64,000 nucleotides of DNA from Pseudomonas floridensis (GCF_002087235.1 NZ_MUIO01000096.1:24824-88823); one strand, 5' to 3'. Shown: positions 52,623-62,363, numbered from the stretch's first letter. Notes: generated by a model from the sequence alone, not told the origin. Translations and numbers: made by a program.

Positions 52623-52753
52623 CGCTTTTGAGCGGACGTTTAGCGCAGGTGTTTGTTTCATGGCGTTTTTTTCAGAGTGGCATGGATGCTGCTATGGCCT
52701 CCAGGGTCGGCCCCGCGCTGTTCTTGCAGGCCATTACCCTCAGGAAAACGTCT

Positions 52754-53845
52754 ATGTACAAGAAACTGTTGCCCGGGACATTGTGTGCGGCTGTCGCGTT
52801 GGGGATGGGCAGCCTTGCCCAGGCGGAAGGTTTGACCCTCAAGGGCCCGGCGAAAATCGCCATGGTGTACATCAGTCCGCGCAACGACGGAGGCTGGACC
52901 CAGGCATTCGACGAAGCCCGGCAAAAACTGGAAAAGGACCTGGACACCAAAATCCAGTACGTCGAAAGCGTTCCGGAAAACGCGGCTGCGATTACGCCTG
53001 TGGTCGACCGCCTGATCGCACGGGGCGCCAACATCATTGTCGGCACCGCGTTCGGTTATTCGGACACCTTCCTGACGCTGGCCAAAAAATACCCGCAAGT
53101 GGCATTCCTCAACGGCTCGGGCACCACCAACGCGCCCAACCTGGAATCCTTCTACGGTCGCACCTACGAAAGCCAGTACCTGTGCGGTATGGCGGCCGGT
53201 GCTGCATCGAAGACCGGCAAGCTGGGCTTTGTCGCGGCCAATCCTTTCGGTCAGGTCAATTGGACTATCAATGCCTACGAACTCGGCGCACGGCAGATCA
53301 ACCCCAAGGCGACAGTCACGGTGATCTACACCGGTGCCTGGAACGACCCGGTCAAAGAGCGCGCCGCGACCATGGCGTTGATCGATAACGGGGTCGATGT
53401 GGTCGGCCAGCATGTCGACAGCCCGACGCCACAGATCGTCGCGCAGGAACGGGGCATTCATGGCACCGGTTACCACCGCGACCTCAGCGAGTTTGCGCCT
53501 AAGGCGACGATCTGTTCATCGATGTGGGTCTGGGACCGTTTCCTGGGGCCTGAACTCAAGAAAGTCATCGCTGGCAACTGGACGCCGGCCGCCAACGGCG
53601 CGCTGCTGTCGATGGAGCAGGGCGGAACGGATATCAGCCTTACCAAGGACCCAATCATCTCAACGGACGACCGGCAGAAAATCGAGGCCGAGCGTGCTGA
53701 ACTGCTGGCCGGTCGCAAGATTCTCTACAGCGGCCCGATGGCGGATCGCGATGGCAAGGAACGCATCGCCGCCGGACAGAAAATGTCCGACGCGGATCTG
53801 TGGAAAATGGACTGGTTCGTCGAAGGCGTGATGACCCAGCAATGA
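52754..53845 (+). CDS. BMP/Med-family substrate-binding protein
   Basis: The 363-residue periplasmic protein has a signal peptide cut near SLAQA-EGLTL. The BMP-family start KIAMVYISPRNDGGWTQAFD and the ligand region FGYSDTFLTLAKKYPQVAFL follow. BMP proteins in this group bind nucleosides, nucleobases or related ligands. It opens a four-gene importer operon whose other genes follow with overlaps. Given the RutR-type operator and rut neighbours, uracil, uridine or a degradation intermediate is a likely ligand. Confidence 0.88.
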   Translation: MYKKLLPGTLCAAVALGMGSLAQAEGLTLKGPAKIAMVYISPRNDGGWTQAFDEARQKLEKDLDTKIQYVESVPENAAAITPVVDRLIARGANIIVGTAFGYSDTFLTLAKKYPQVAFLNGSGTTNAPNLESFYGRTYESQYLCGMAAGAASKTGKLGFVAANPFGQVNWTINAYELGARQINPKATVTVIYTGAWNDPVKERAATMALIDNGVDVVGQHVDSPTPQIVAQERGIHGTGYHRDLSEFAPKATICSSMWVWDRFLGPELKKVIAGNWTPAANGALLSMEQGGTDISLTKDPIISTDDRQKIEAERAELLAGRKILYSGPMADRDGKERIAAGQKMSDADLWKMDWFVEGVMTQQ

Positions 53846-55356
53846 GTCAGGTCAACGCGCTCCAACTCACCGGCATCAGCAAATCCTTCGACGGCTTCAA
53901 GGCGCTGATCGACGCCGATTTAACCGCACACTGGGGCGAAGTCCATGCGCTGCTGGGGGAAAACGGCGCAGGCAAATCGTCGCTGATGAACATCGCTGCC
54001 GGGTTGTACGCACCGGAAACCGGCTCGCTGCTAATCGATGACAACCCGGTTCAGCTTCACGGGCCCAAGGACGCGAGCCGCTATCGGATCGGCATGGTGC
54101 ATCAGCACTTCAAACTGGTGAAACCGTTCACCGTGGCGCAGAACATCCTGTTGGGGCTGCGTGAGCAACCGGGCGAAGGCAGTTATCGCAAGCGTCTGCG
54201 GGCACTGGAGCAGGAGATTGTCAGCAAGGCCGGGGAGTTGGGGTTTGCGCTGGATCCGACCCGCAGCGTCGACAGCCTGTCGGTGGCCGAGCAGCAGCGA
54301 GTCGAGATTCTCAAGGTGCTGCTGGCCGGGGCGCGCATCCTGATTCTCGATGAGCCCACAGCGGTGCTCACCGATCAGGAGGCCGAACGTCTGTTGTTGA
54401 CCGTGCAGGCCTTTGCCCGGCAGGGCGCGGCGGTGATTCTGGTGACCCACAAAATGGCCGATGTGAAGCGCTACGCCGATCGGGTGACTGTGATGCGCGG
54501 CGGTCGCACGATCCAGACCCTCGACCCGCAGAGCGTCAGCGTTCAGCAACTGGTGCAACTGACGGTGGGCGATTCCGCGCCAGCCAGTGAACCAGGCCCG
54601 CTGACGCCGGGTGAAGTGCGCCTGCAGGTTCGCAACCTGCGCAGTGTCGCGGGTGGCAATGCGCTTCAAGGCGTGGACATGACGCTGCGCGCCGGGCAGA
54701 TCTATGGCATCGCAGGTGTTGGCGGCAACGGTCAGGCGGAACTGGCCAATGCGCTGATGGGGCTGCCGCAGCCCACTGAAGGCGAGATCCATCTGGCGCA
54801 GTTCGGCGATCTGCGCACGGCGTCGGTCGAGCAGCGACGGCAGTTGCGCATCGCCGCAATTCCAGCCGATCGCTACGGTGCGGCGCTGGCCGGTTCGTTG
54901 TCGGTGGCCGAGAATTTCGGCATCGGCAATATCCATGGCGGCCAGTACGGCTCGTTCTGGCGCATGCGCTACAAACGGCTGAAACAGGACGCGCAACAGG
55001 CTGTGGCGGATTTCGACGTGCAAGGCGTACGTTCGCTCGAGCAAAAGGCCGCGCTGTTATCGGGCGGCAACGCACAGAAACTGGTGATCGCTCGCGAATT
55101 CAGTCGCGACCCGCACTTGGTGCTGGTCCACAGCCCGAGCCGGGGGCTGGACGTGCGCGCCACGCAGGCGGTGCACGAGCGGCTGCGCGCTGCGCGAGCC
55201 GGCGGCGCGGCGGTGCTGGTGATCAGCGAAGACCTGGATGAGGTTCTGGCCCTGTCTGACCGTATCGGTGTAATGAACGGCGGGCGCATCGTCGCCGAGT
55301 TCGAGCAGCCCGCCGATCGTCAGGCTATTGGCAAAGCGATGGTGAGCCATGACTGA
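53842..55356 (+). CDS. ABC transporter ATP-binding protein (duplicated)
   Basis: The 504-residue ATPase has two nucleotide-binding domains. The first has Walker A LLGENGAGKSSLMN and Walker B ILILDEPTAVL. The second is degenerate, with GGNGQAELANAL in place of Walker A and LLSGGNAQKLVIAREFSRDP as signature. This build is typical of sugar and nucleoside importers with BMP binding proteins. ATG 53842 overlaps the binding-protein stop by 4 bases; its end overlaps the first permease by 8. Confidence 0.93.
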   Translation: MSQVNALQLTGISKSFDGFKALIDADLTAHWGEVHALLGENGAGKSSLMNIAAGLYAPETGSLLIDDNPVQLHGPKDASRYRIGMVHQHFKLVKPFTVAQNILLGLREQPGEGSYRKRLRALEQEIVSKAGELGFALDPTRSVDSLSVAEQQRVEILKVLLAGARILILDEPTAVLTDQEAERLLLTVQAFARQGAAVILVTHKMADVKRYADRVTVMRGGRTIQTLDPQSVSVQQLVQLTVGDSAPASEPGPLTPGEVRLQVRNLRSVAGGNALQGVDMTLRAGQIYGIAGVGGNGQAELANALMGLPQPTEGEIHLAQFGDLRTASVEQRRQLRIAAIPADRYGAALAGSLSVAENFGIGNIHGGQYGSFWRMRYKRLKQDAQQAVADFDVQGVRSLEQKAALLSGGNAQKLVIAREFSRDPHLVLVHSPSRGLDVRATQAVHERLRAARAGGAAVLVISEDLDEVLALSDRIGVMNGGRIVAEFEQPADRQAIGKAMVSHD

Positions 55357-56464
55357 ATCGACCGTTCTGCAACCCATGGACGAAGGACGACGGCCTTTGC
55401 TGGCGCGGCGTTATGCACTGGAAATCCGCCAGCAGACCGGCTGGCCTTTGCAAGCGCTGATCATTGGGCTGGCGCTGTTGATCGGCCTGGCGATCTGCAC
55501 CGCGATACTGGTCATGTCGGGTGTTCCGGCAGGCGAGCTGCTCAACGAGTTCGTCATGCAGACGGTATTCGATGCCCAGAATTTCAAGGCCGTGCTGTTT
55601 CAGGCATCGCCCATGATCATGGTCGGGCTGGCGGGCTGCATGGCGTTTCGGGCACGTTTCTGGAACCTTGGGCTGGAAGGCCAGATGATCTGGGGCGCGA
55701 TCGGTGCCACGGCCATTTCATTGTTCGATGTCGGGCCTGAGTTTCTGCGCCTGCCGTTGATGATGGCGGCCGCGATGGTTTGCGCGATGCTCTGGAGCCT
55801 GGGTCCGGTCCTGTTGAAGCTCAAGTGGCAGGTCAATGAAATCATCTCGACCCTGATGCTCAATTACATCGCCGCCAACTTCCTGCTGCATCTGGTGTAT
55901 GGCAGTTGGAAAGATCCACGCGACAACTTCCCCTATTCACCTGCGTTGCGCAGTTTCGAACGCTTGCCGGATCTGTTCGCCGGGTACAACGCGGCCATCC
56001 TGCTGGCGTTGCTGGTCATGCTGCTGACCCTGTGGTTCGTCGGTATCTCCAGGGCAGGTCTGTACCTGCGCTTTGTCGATGCCAATCCGAAAGTGGCGGG
56101 AGCCGTCGGGGTTCCGGTGCGCAAGATGATCATGGGGACGGTGCTGCTGTCGGGTGCGCTGGCAGGGTTGGCAGGCTTTGTCGTGACCGCAGGGCAGGAA
56201 GGGCGCCTCACTCAGTCGTTCTATCAGGGCTATGGGTTTTCCGGGATTCTCATCGCCTTTCTGGCCCGCAACAATCCGGTCGCGGCGACTGTCGTGGCAC
56301 TGCTGATCGCCATGTTGTTCGTGGCGGGGCGCAATCTGCAGGTGTTTTATCAGATCCCGTTTTCGATGGTGCAATTGATTCAGGCGATTCTGGTGATCTG
56401 CGTCGCCTCATCCGACTTCTTCATCCGCCATCGTCTGCGGCGCATTCAGGCAGGAGCACGTTGA
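55349..56464 (+). CDS. ABC transporter permease, nucleoside-type (NupP-like)
   Basis: This is a 371-residue membrane protein of the BPD_transp_2 family with about eight or more helices, including a long N-terminal cytosolic lead (MTESTVLQPMDEGRRPLLAR). It contains conserved LGLEGQMIWGAIGATA and FSGILIAFLARNNPVAA segments. It overlaps the ATPase gene and touches the next permease (56464 is shared), so it forms a heterodimer with that partner. Confidence 0.92.
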   Translation: MTESTVLQPMDEGRRPLLARRYALEIRQQTGWPLQALIIGLALLIGLAICTAILVMSGVPAGELLNEFVMQTVFDAQNFKAVLFQASPMIMVGLAGCMAFRARFWNLGLEGQMIWGAIGATAISLFDVGPEFLRLPLMMAAAMVCAMLWSLGPVLLKLKWQVNEIISTLMLNYIAANFLLHLVYGSWKDPRDNFPYSPALRSFERLPDLFAGYNAAILLALLVMLLTLWFVGISRAGLYLRFVDANPKVAGAVGVPVRKMIMGTVLLSGALAGLAGFVVTAGQEGRLTQSFYQGYGFSGILIAFLARNNPVAATVVALLIAMLFVAGRNLQVFYQIPFSMVQLIQAILVICVASSDFFIRHRLRRIQAGAR

Positions 56465-57390
56465 TGGACCTTCTTTCGCACTGGTTGGGCAGCGCTCCGG
56501 ATTTCGCCGTGCCTTTCGCGCTGGCCGCGCTCGGCCTGATTCTCATCGAACGCTCTGGCGTGCTGGCATTGGGGGTCGAAGGCATGATGCTGGTGGGCGC
56601 ACTGGCGGGTATCGGCATGCAGTTGACTGTCGGCTCGCCCGGTATTTCCCTGTTGGCGTCGATGGCAGCGGCAGGCGCAGTCTCGTTGCTGTTCGCCGCG
56701 ATGGTGCTGGTGCTGCGCATCAATCAGGTCATTGCGGGATTGGCACTGGTGTTTTTCTGCCAGGGCCTGACAGGTTTGCTGGGCACGCTTCTGGGCTGGA
56801 CCAATCGCCCGGTCAGCGGTTTGCAGGCCGTGGAGTTGTGGCCACTGTCGGAATTGCCCGTGGTGGGCAAGGTGTTCTTGCAGAATCCGCTGGTGTACCT
56901 GACGGTCTTGATCTTCATCGCCGTGGTCTGGTTGCTGGAGCGCACACGCACCGGTTTGCGCTTGCGGGCGGTGGGCGAGAATCCGCAGGCTGCCGATGCG
57001 GCAGGGATTTCGGTGCTGGGGTATCGGCTGGCGGCTATCGTTGCGGGCTCGGCGCTGATGGGGCTGGCGGGTGGCTTTATCGCGGTGCTCAGCACCAAGA
57101 TGTGGATTGCCGACATGACCGGCGGGCGTGGCTGGATCGCCGTTTCGCTGGTGATCTTCGCACGCTGGTCGCCGTGGCGGGCCTTGGCGGGCGCGCTGTT
57201 GTTCGGTGGCATCGAGGCGCTGATTCCGCAACTGGCGGCAACCGGGGTGAAATTGCCACAGTATTTCGTGCTGATGACGCCCTATGCAGTCACCTTGCTG
57301 GTGATGGTCTGGGTGGCCGCCGGCAGGCGTCCATCATCGAGCCAGCCGGGTGCACTCGGTGAGCCCTTCATACGCGAGGAACGACGTTGA
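56464..57390 (+). CDS. ABC transporter permease, nucleoside-type (NupQ-like)
   Basis: The 308-residue second permease has the BPD_transp_2 pattern ALGVEGMMLVGALAGI and GRGWIAVSLVIFARWSPWRA and about eight helices. Its ATG shares a base with the preceding stop. Together with the binding protein, ATPase and first permease it completes a full importer. It probably replaces the RutG permease that is missing from this rut cluster. Confidence 0.92.
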   Translation: MDLLSHWLGSAPDFAVPFALAALGLILIERSGVLALGVEGMMLVGALAGIGMQLTVGSPGISLLASMAAAGAVSLLFAAMVLVLRINQVIAGLALVFFCQGLTGLLGTLLGWTNRPVSGLQAVELWPLSELPVVGKVFLQNPLVYLTVLIFIAVVWLLERTRTGLRLRAVGENPQAADAAGISVLGYRLAAIVAGSALMGLAGGFIAVLSTKMWIADMTGGRGWIAVSLVIFARWSPWRALAGALLFGGIEALIPQLAATGVKLPQYFVLMTPYAVTLLVMVWVAAGRRPSSSQPGALGEPFIREERR

Positions 57391-57489
57391 GACGCCAGCC
57401 CGTGGGCGGTTCAGGCCGGGTTAAGGAATTTTTGACAGGCGCCATGCTCTAATCGGTCACTAGCGTTCGTCCAACCCAGGAGCTTCTGA

Positions 57490-58197
57490 ATGTTCATTTC
57501 GCGTCGTTTGATTATTGCCGCTACCGCCGTGGCCATGCTTTCCGGCTGTGCGACGTCGTCCAATCCCTACGACAATCAGGGTCAGGCTCAAAGCTCCGGT
57601 GGCATGAACAAAACTGCCAAGTATGGCGGACTGGGCGCTCTGGCCGGTGCGCTGGCCGGTGCTGCCATCGACCACAACAGTCGTGGTAAAGGTGCATTGA
57701 TCGGTGCTGCCGTGGTGGGTGCCGCATCGGCCGGTTACGGTTATTACGCAGACAAGCAGGAAGCGGCGCTGCGTGCCAGCATGGCCAATACCGGGGTCGA
57801 AGTGCAGCGTCAGGGTGACCAGATCAAGTTGATCATGCCGGGCAACATCACCTTCGCCACCGACTCGTCCGCGATTGCCAGCAGCTTCTATTCGCCACTC
57901 AACAACCTGGCGAGTTCACTCAAGCAGTTCAATCAGAGCAACATTGAAATCATTGGCTACACCGACAGCACCGGCAGCCGCCAGCACAACATGGACCTGT
58001 CGCAGCAGCGCGCCCAGAGCGTCGCGACTTACCTGACGTCGCAGGGTGTCGATCAATCTCACCTGTCGGTTCGCGGCGCAGGTCCTGACCAGCCGATTGC
58101 CAGCAACGCCGACGCCAATGGTCGTGCGCAAAACCGTCGTGTAGAGGTCAACCTCAAGCCGATTCCTGGCCAGCAGTATCAGCAATACCAGCAGTAA
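57490..58197 (+). CDS. OmpA-family lipoprotein (YiaD-like)
   Basis: The 235-residue precursor has a lipoprotein signal (AATAVAMLSGC, Cys20). Glycine-zipper-like helices follow (GGLGALAGALAGAAIDHNS, GAAVVGAASAGYGYY). The C-terminal OmpA peptidoglycan-binding domain shows IEIIGYTDSTGSRQHNMDLS and NGRAQNRRVEV. It should tether the outer membrane to the wall. The C-terminus is Gln-rich (QQYQQYQQ). It is monocistronic. Confidence 0.92.
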   Translation: MFISRRLIIAATAVAMLSGCATSSNPYDNQGQAQSSGGMNKTAKYGGLGALAGALAGAAIDHNSRGKGALIGAAVVGAASAGYGYYADKQEAALRASMANTGVEVQRQGDQIKLIMPGNITFATDSSAIASSFYSPLNNLASSLKQFNQSNIEIIGYTDSTGSRQHNMDLSQQRAQSVATYLTSQGVDQSHLSVRGAGPDQPIASNADANGRAQNRRVEVNLKPIPGQQYQQYQQ

Positions 58198-58261
58198 GTC
58201 TCACCTGCTCGAAACCTGATCGCGTCCATCCGGCGTGATCAGGTCTGGCAGTTGTGGAGCA

Positions 58262-58292
58262 GCATTCCCACGCAAGCTCGCTCCCGCTTCGG
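58262..58292. repeat. Single REP-like sequence
   Basis: The stretch has the sequence CCCACGCAAGCTCGCTCCCG, which resembles the short palindromic elements common in Pseudomonas intergenic regions. It lies between the convergent OmpA-type and acyltransferase genes. The identification is by resemblance only. Confidence 0.45.
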
Positions 58293-58296
58293 TCGG

Positions 58297-59196
58297 CTAT
58301 CCGCGATACCGCTCGTGCATCCGATCCAGCAAGGCGTCTTTCTCTTCCCACAACGCGTTGATCCATTGCTGGAATTCCAGGCGGTATTCACCGTCCTGAT
58401 CGTAATTCCTGCCGATGAACTGCGACGGAATTTTGATCTCTTCGAAGTGGGCGACCACCTCTTTCACTCTGCCGCACAGCAGGTCCCAGTAGCCGGGCTG
58501 GCCGCCGGGGTAGTGGATGGTGACGTTGATGATCGACTCCAGCTGTTCGCCCATCGCATCCAGCACAAAGGCGATGCCGCCCGCCTTGGGTTTGAGCAGG
58601 TGGCGGAAGGGTGAGTTCTGTTCGGCGTGTTTGCCGGTGGTGAAGCGCGTGCCTTCCGCAAAGTTGAAGATGCCGACCGGATTGTGGCGAAACTTCGCGC
58701 AGGTGCGGCGCGTGGTTTCCAGATCCTTGCCTTTCTTTTCCGGGTGTTTAGCCAGGTAGGCTTTCGAATAGCGCTTCATGAACGGAAAGCCCAACGCCCA
58801 CCATGCCAGACCGATTACCGGAACCCAGATCAACTCCTGCTTGAGGAAGAACTTCAGGGGCCGGATGCGCCGGTTCAACACGTATTGCAGGACCATGATG
58901 TCGACCCAGCTCTGATGGTTGCTGGTCACCAGATACGAATGTTTGTAGTCCAGCCCTTCAAGGCCGGTCAGGTGCCAGCGGGTGTTGCACAACAGCCGGA
59001 TCCACGCATTGTTGTTGCCGATCCAGGTTTCCTGGATATGGCTCATCATCCAGTCGGTAAGCCGCCGGGCGGCGGAGAAGGGCAGGCAGATCTTGAAGAT
59101 TGTGACCACGAACAGCACCGTACAGCAGACGATGGTGTTCAGCGCCAACAGCAGCGAGGCGATGACGCCGCGCAATGGGGCAGGCAGGAAATCCAT
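58297..59196 (-). CDS. Lysophospholipid acyltransferase (PlsC-like, YihG-type)
   Basis: The 299-residue inner-membrane enzyme has a hydrophobic N-terminus (LLLALNTIVCCTVLFVVTIF). The motif I HxxxxD is NHQSWVD near residue 88, and FAEGTRFT is motif III. It should acylate lysophosphatidate or another lysolipid. GGAG lies 11 bases before ATG 59196; TTG 59205 is an alternative but too close to it. It is leftward and downstream of pta. Confidence 0.9.
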   Translation of the reverse strand: MDFLPAPLRGVIASLLLALNTIVCCTVLFVVTIFKICLPFSAARRLTDWMMSHIQETWIGNNNAWIRLLCNTRWHLTGLEGLDYKHSYLVTSNHQSWVDIMVLQYVLNRRIRPLKFFLKQELIWVPVIGLAWWALGFPFMKRYSKAYLAKHPEKKGKDLETTRRTCAKFRHNPVGIFNFAEGTRFTTGKHAEQNSPFRHLLKPKAGGIAFVLDAMGEQLESIINVTIHYPGGQPGYWDLLCGRVKEVVAHFEEIKIPSQFIGRNYDQDGEYRLEFQQWINALWEEKDALLDRMHERYRG

Positions 59197-59260
59197 GAAG
59201 GACAAAGCTCCGGAGAGTGATCGGATGCCGCAGCTTCATCTGCGGCATCGTGAGTGTGTA

Positions 59261-61351
59261 TCAGGCCAGTGTGTCGGCCTGAATGGCGGTCAACGCAATG
59301 GTGTAAACGATATCGTCAACCTGAGCGCCACGCGGCAAATCGTTCACCGGCTTGCGCAGGCCCTGCAGCATCGGCCCCAGACTCACGCAATCGGCGCTGC
59401 GCTGCACCGCCTTGTACGTGGTGTTGCCGGTGTTCAGGTCCGGAAACACGAACACGTTGGCGCGTCCCGCGACCGGGCTGTCGGGTGCCAGTTGCCGGGC
59501 GACGTGCTCATTGGCGGCGGCATCATACTGCAGAGGCCCGTCGATCAATAGATCACGTCGGGTTTCGCGGGCCAGTTGCGTGGCTTCACGAACTTTTTCG
59601 ACTTCATCGCCGCTGGCCGAGTTGCCACTGGAGTAACTGATCATCGCCACCCGCGGCGCAATCCCGAACGCAGTGGCCGATTCGGCGCTTTGCAGGGCGA
59701 TCTCGGCCAGTTCGCTGGCGCTCGGGTGCGGGTTCATGATGCAGTCGCCGTAGACCAGCACTTGCTCGGGAAACAGCATGAAAAACACCGATGACACCAA
59801 GGTGCAGCCCGGCGCGGTCTTGATCAGTTGGAGGGCCGGGCGAATGGTGTTTGCGGTCGAGTGCACGACTCCGGACACCAGGCCATCGACCTCGTCCAGC
59901 GCCAGCATGACCGTGCCGATCACCACCGTATCTTCAAGCTGCTGCTCGGCCATTGGCGCGTTCAGGCTCTTGCTCTTGCGCAACTCCACCATCGGCGCGA
60001 TGTAGCGTTCGCGAATCAGGTCCGGATCGAGAATCTCAAGGCCCGGCGGCAGCTCGATACCGTGGGCCTGCGCAATGGCGTGTACCTCTTCGGGTCGGGC
60101 CAGCAACACACAACGAGCGATGCCGCGTGCCTGGCAGATCGCTGCCGCCTGAATGGTCAGCGGCTCGTTGCCTTCCGGCAATACAATCCGCTTGTTGGCC
60201 GATTGCGCACGCTGGATCAACTGATAGCGGAACACCGCAGGCGACAGGCGCAATTCCCGAGGGGTGCCGCAGCGCTGGTGCAGCCAGTTCGCATCCAGAT
60301 GGCTGGCAACGAAGTCAGTGATGATTTCCGCCCGCTCGCGGTCATCGATGGGGATTTCCTTGTTCAACTGATTGAGGCGATTGGCCGTGTCGTACGAGCC
60401 CGTGCTCACCGACAACACCGGCAGACCGGCCTGCAGCGCGCCGCGGCACAGTTCCATGATGCGCGGATCGGGCACGGTGTCGCTGGTCAGCAACAGACCG
60501 GCCAGCGGCACGCCATTCATCGCTGCGAGGCTGACGGCGAGGATGATGTCGTCACGGTCGCCCGGCGTCACCACCAATACGCCCGGCTTGAGCAGAGGCA
60601 CGGTATTGAGCACGGTGCGTGCGCAGATGATGATTCTGGTCATGCGACGCTGATCGTAATCACCTGCATTGAGCACTTGAGCGCCCAGCAATTCGGCGAC
60701 ATCACGGGTACGCGGCGCATTCAGTTCGGCCTGATAGGGAATGCAGCCCAGCAGACGGAAATCGCCGTTGCGCAGCAGTGGCGAATGCTCTTTCAGGCGC
60801 GCAGCGAAAACTTCCATGCTTTCGTCGGTGCGCACCTTGTTGAGGATCACGCCCAGCACTTTCGGGTCCTTGGGACCGCCGAACAGTTGGGCCTGCAATT
60901 CGACGCGTCCGGACAACTCGGTCAGCACTTCGTTTTCTGGCGCAGAGACCAGAATCACGTCGGCATCCAGACTCTTGGCCAGGTGCAGGTTGACACGCGC
61001 GGCATAGCTGGCGCTGCGCGTCGGCACCATGCCTTCGACCACTAGAACGTCTTTGCCGACGGCCGCCTGTTGATAGAGATTGATGATTTCTTCGAGCAGC
61101 TCATCGAGCTGCCCGTCACCCAGCATGCGCTCGACGTGTGCAAGGCCCAAGGGCTTGGGGGGCTTGAGGCCGTGGGTACGGGCCATCAGTTCGGTCGAGC
61201 GCTCCGGGCCCAGATCACCGGGATGCGGCTGGGCGATAGGCTTGAAAAAACCCACTTTCAGGCCAGCGCGCTCCAGGGTGCGTACCAGGCCGAGGCTGAT
61301 GGAGGTCAACCCCACCCCGAAATCGGTGGGGGCGATGAAAAACGTCTGCAT
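59261..61351 (-). CDS. pta: Phosphate acetyltransferase
   Basis: Pta interconverts acetyl-CoA and acetyl phosphate. The 696-residue enzyme is the long form: an N-terminal BioD-like P-loop domain (IAPTDFGVGLTSISLGLV), a DRTGG regulatory domain in the middle, and a C-terminal catalytic Pta domain (KRIVLPEGNEPLTIQAAAIC and DGPLQYDAAANEHVARQLAP). ATG 61351 (MQTFFIAPTD) is the family start. No ackA gene is adjacent in the window. Confidence 0.95.
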   Translation of the reverse strand: MQTFFIAPTDFGVGLTSISLGLVRTLERAGLKVGFFKPIAQPHPGDLGPERSTELMARTHGLKPPKPLGLAHVERMLGDGQLDELLEEIINLYQQAAVGKDVLVVEGMVPTRSASYAARVNLHLAKSLDADVILVSAPENEVLTELSGRVELQAQLFGGPKDPKVLGVILNKVRTDESMEVFAARLKEHSPLLRNGDFRLLGCIPYQAELNAPRTRDVAELLGAQVLNAGDYDQRRMTRIIICARTVLNTVPLLKPGVLVVTPGDRDDIILAVSLAAMNGVPLAGLLLTSDTVPDPRIMELCRGALQAGLPVLSVSTGSYDTANRLNQLNKEIPIDDRERAEIITDFVASHLDANWLHQRCGTPRELRLSPAVFRYQLIQRAQSANKRIVLPEGNEPLTIQAAAICQARGIARCVLLARPEEVHAIAQAHGIELPPGLEILDPDLIRERYIAPMVELRKSKSLNAPMAEQQLEDTVVIGTVMLALDEVDGLVSGVVHSTANTIRPALQLIKTAPGCTLVSSVFFMLFPEQVLVYGDCIMNPHPSASELAEIALQSAESATAFGIAPRVAMISYSSGNSASGDEVEKVREATQLARETRRDLLIDGPLQYDAAANEHVARQLAPDSPVAGRANVFVFPDLNTGNTTYKAVQRSADCVSLGPMLQGLRKPVNDLPRGAQVDDIVYTIALTAIQADTLA

Positions 61352-61428
61352 ACTGGCTTCTCGATTGAGCAGTGCAAGGGTCGCGGCGCATTCACCCACC
61401 GGCCGACCGAAAAAAGGCAGGGAACCGT

Positions 61429-61656
61429 CTATCGCGGTTCCTCATCGCCAAGACTATCGTTATCCGAGGCTTTAGCACACCAGCCACATTCAAAGCCCTG
61501 GCCCGTTCTGCGACGGCGCTGAGCCGGGTCCAGCACCCAGGCTCGCGACTGCCAGGGCGGCTGATGGCGCAGGTGCTGGGTGTGGCCGCAGGACAGTACC
61601 GCAATCCAGTGTCCGTCTTCATCCTGTCGGAAATCGATAACCGTTGAATTTTCCAA
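61429..61656 (-). CDS. DUF3565 protein
   Basis: The product of about 75 residues has the DUF3565 pattern IDFRQDEDGHWIAVLSCGHT and QHLRHQPPWQSRAWVLDP, and two late cysteines in FECGWC that probably bind a metal. The function is unknown. The start is uncertain: TTG 61656 places the conserved part at the N-terminus, while ATG 61749 would add 31 residues and collide with the divergent slyD start. Neither has a clear ribosome site. Confidence 0.75.
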   Translation of the reverse strand: MENSTVIDFRQDEDGHWIAVLSCGHTQHLRHQPPWQSRAWVLDPAQRRRRTGQGFECGWCAKASDNDSLGDEEPR

Positions 61657-61747
61657 TCGGGGCCGTCTGTCAGAGTTGCGTTCGCTTTCGGGCGATGGCT
61701 TGGTTAAACTTGCTCGTTCTTCAATCTTAAGCAAAGGTCTTGTCCCC

Positions 61748-62233
61748 ATGCCGATCGCCGCCAATAAGGCTGTCTCCATTGACTATACCCTGACCAACGA
61801 CGCTGGTGAGGTCATCGACAGCTCCGCCGGTGGCGCGCCGCTGGTTTACCTGCAAGGTGCCGGCAACATCATTCCGGGCCTGGAAAAGGCACTGGACGGC
61901 AAAGACGTCGGTGACGAGCTGAAAGTCGCCATCGAGCCGGAAGATGCCTACGGCGAATACTCCGCCGAACTGGTCAGCACCCTGAGCCGCAGCATGTTCG
62001 AAGGCGTCGACGAACTCGAAGTGGGCATGCAGTTCCACGCTTCGGGTCCTGACGGCAGCATGCAGATCGTCACCATTCGCGATCTGGATGGCGATGACGT
62101 CACCGTTGACGGCAACCACCCGCTCGCCGGTCAACGCCTGAACTTCGAAGTGAAGGTCGTGAACATTCGCGATGCCAGCGAAGAAGAAGTGGCTCATGGC
62201 CACGTTCATGGCGAAGGCGGCCATCATCACTGA
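61748..62233 (+). CDS. slyD: SlyD-type FKBP peptidyl-prolyl isomerase
   Basis: The 161-residue protein starts MPIAANKAVSIDYTLTNDAG and has the FKBP core (LVYLQGAGNIIPGLEKALDG) interrupted by the insert-in-flap chaperone domain typical of SlyD. The C-terminus is His-rich (HGHVHGEGGHHH), as expected for metal binding and nickel handling. AAAGG lies upstream. The divergent DUF3565 frame can also start in the shared CATG, so the two genes abut. Confidence 0.9.
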   Translation: MPIAANKAVSIDYTLTNDAGEVIDSSAGGAPLVYLQGAGNIIPGLEKALDGKDVGDELKVAIEPEDAYGEYSAELVSTLSRSMFEGVDELEVGMQFHASGPDGSMQIVTIRDLDGDDVTVDGNHPLAGQRLNFEVKVVNIRDASEEEVAHGHVHGEGGHHH

Positions 62234-62363
62234 TTTGTGCTGCTAAGCTCAGATCACTGACAAAGGCGCTCTGGCTGTTGCGCGGTGACGACTTTCGTTA
62301 CGCGTTCGGCCATTGCGCCTTTTCGGGTTCTGGCGCAAGGTTCAGGCTTCAAGGGGGTTCTTC

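Noticed and set aside
55906..57390. Long version of the second permease frame, starting inside the first permease
   Set aside because: The upstream part is out of frame with the first permease and lacks membrane character; ATG 56464 gives the proper N-terminus.
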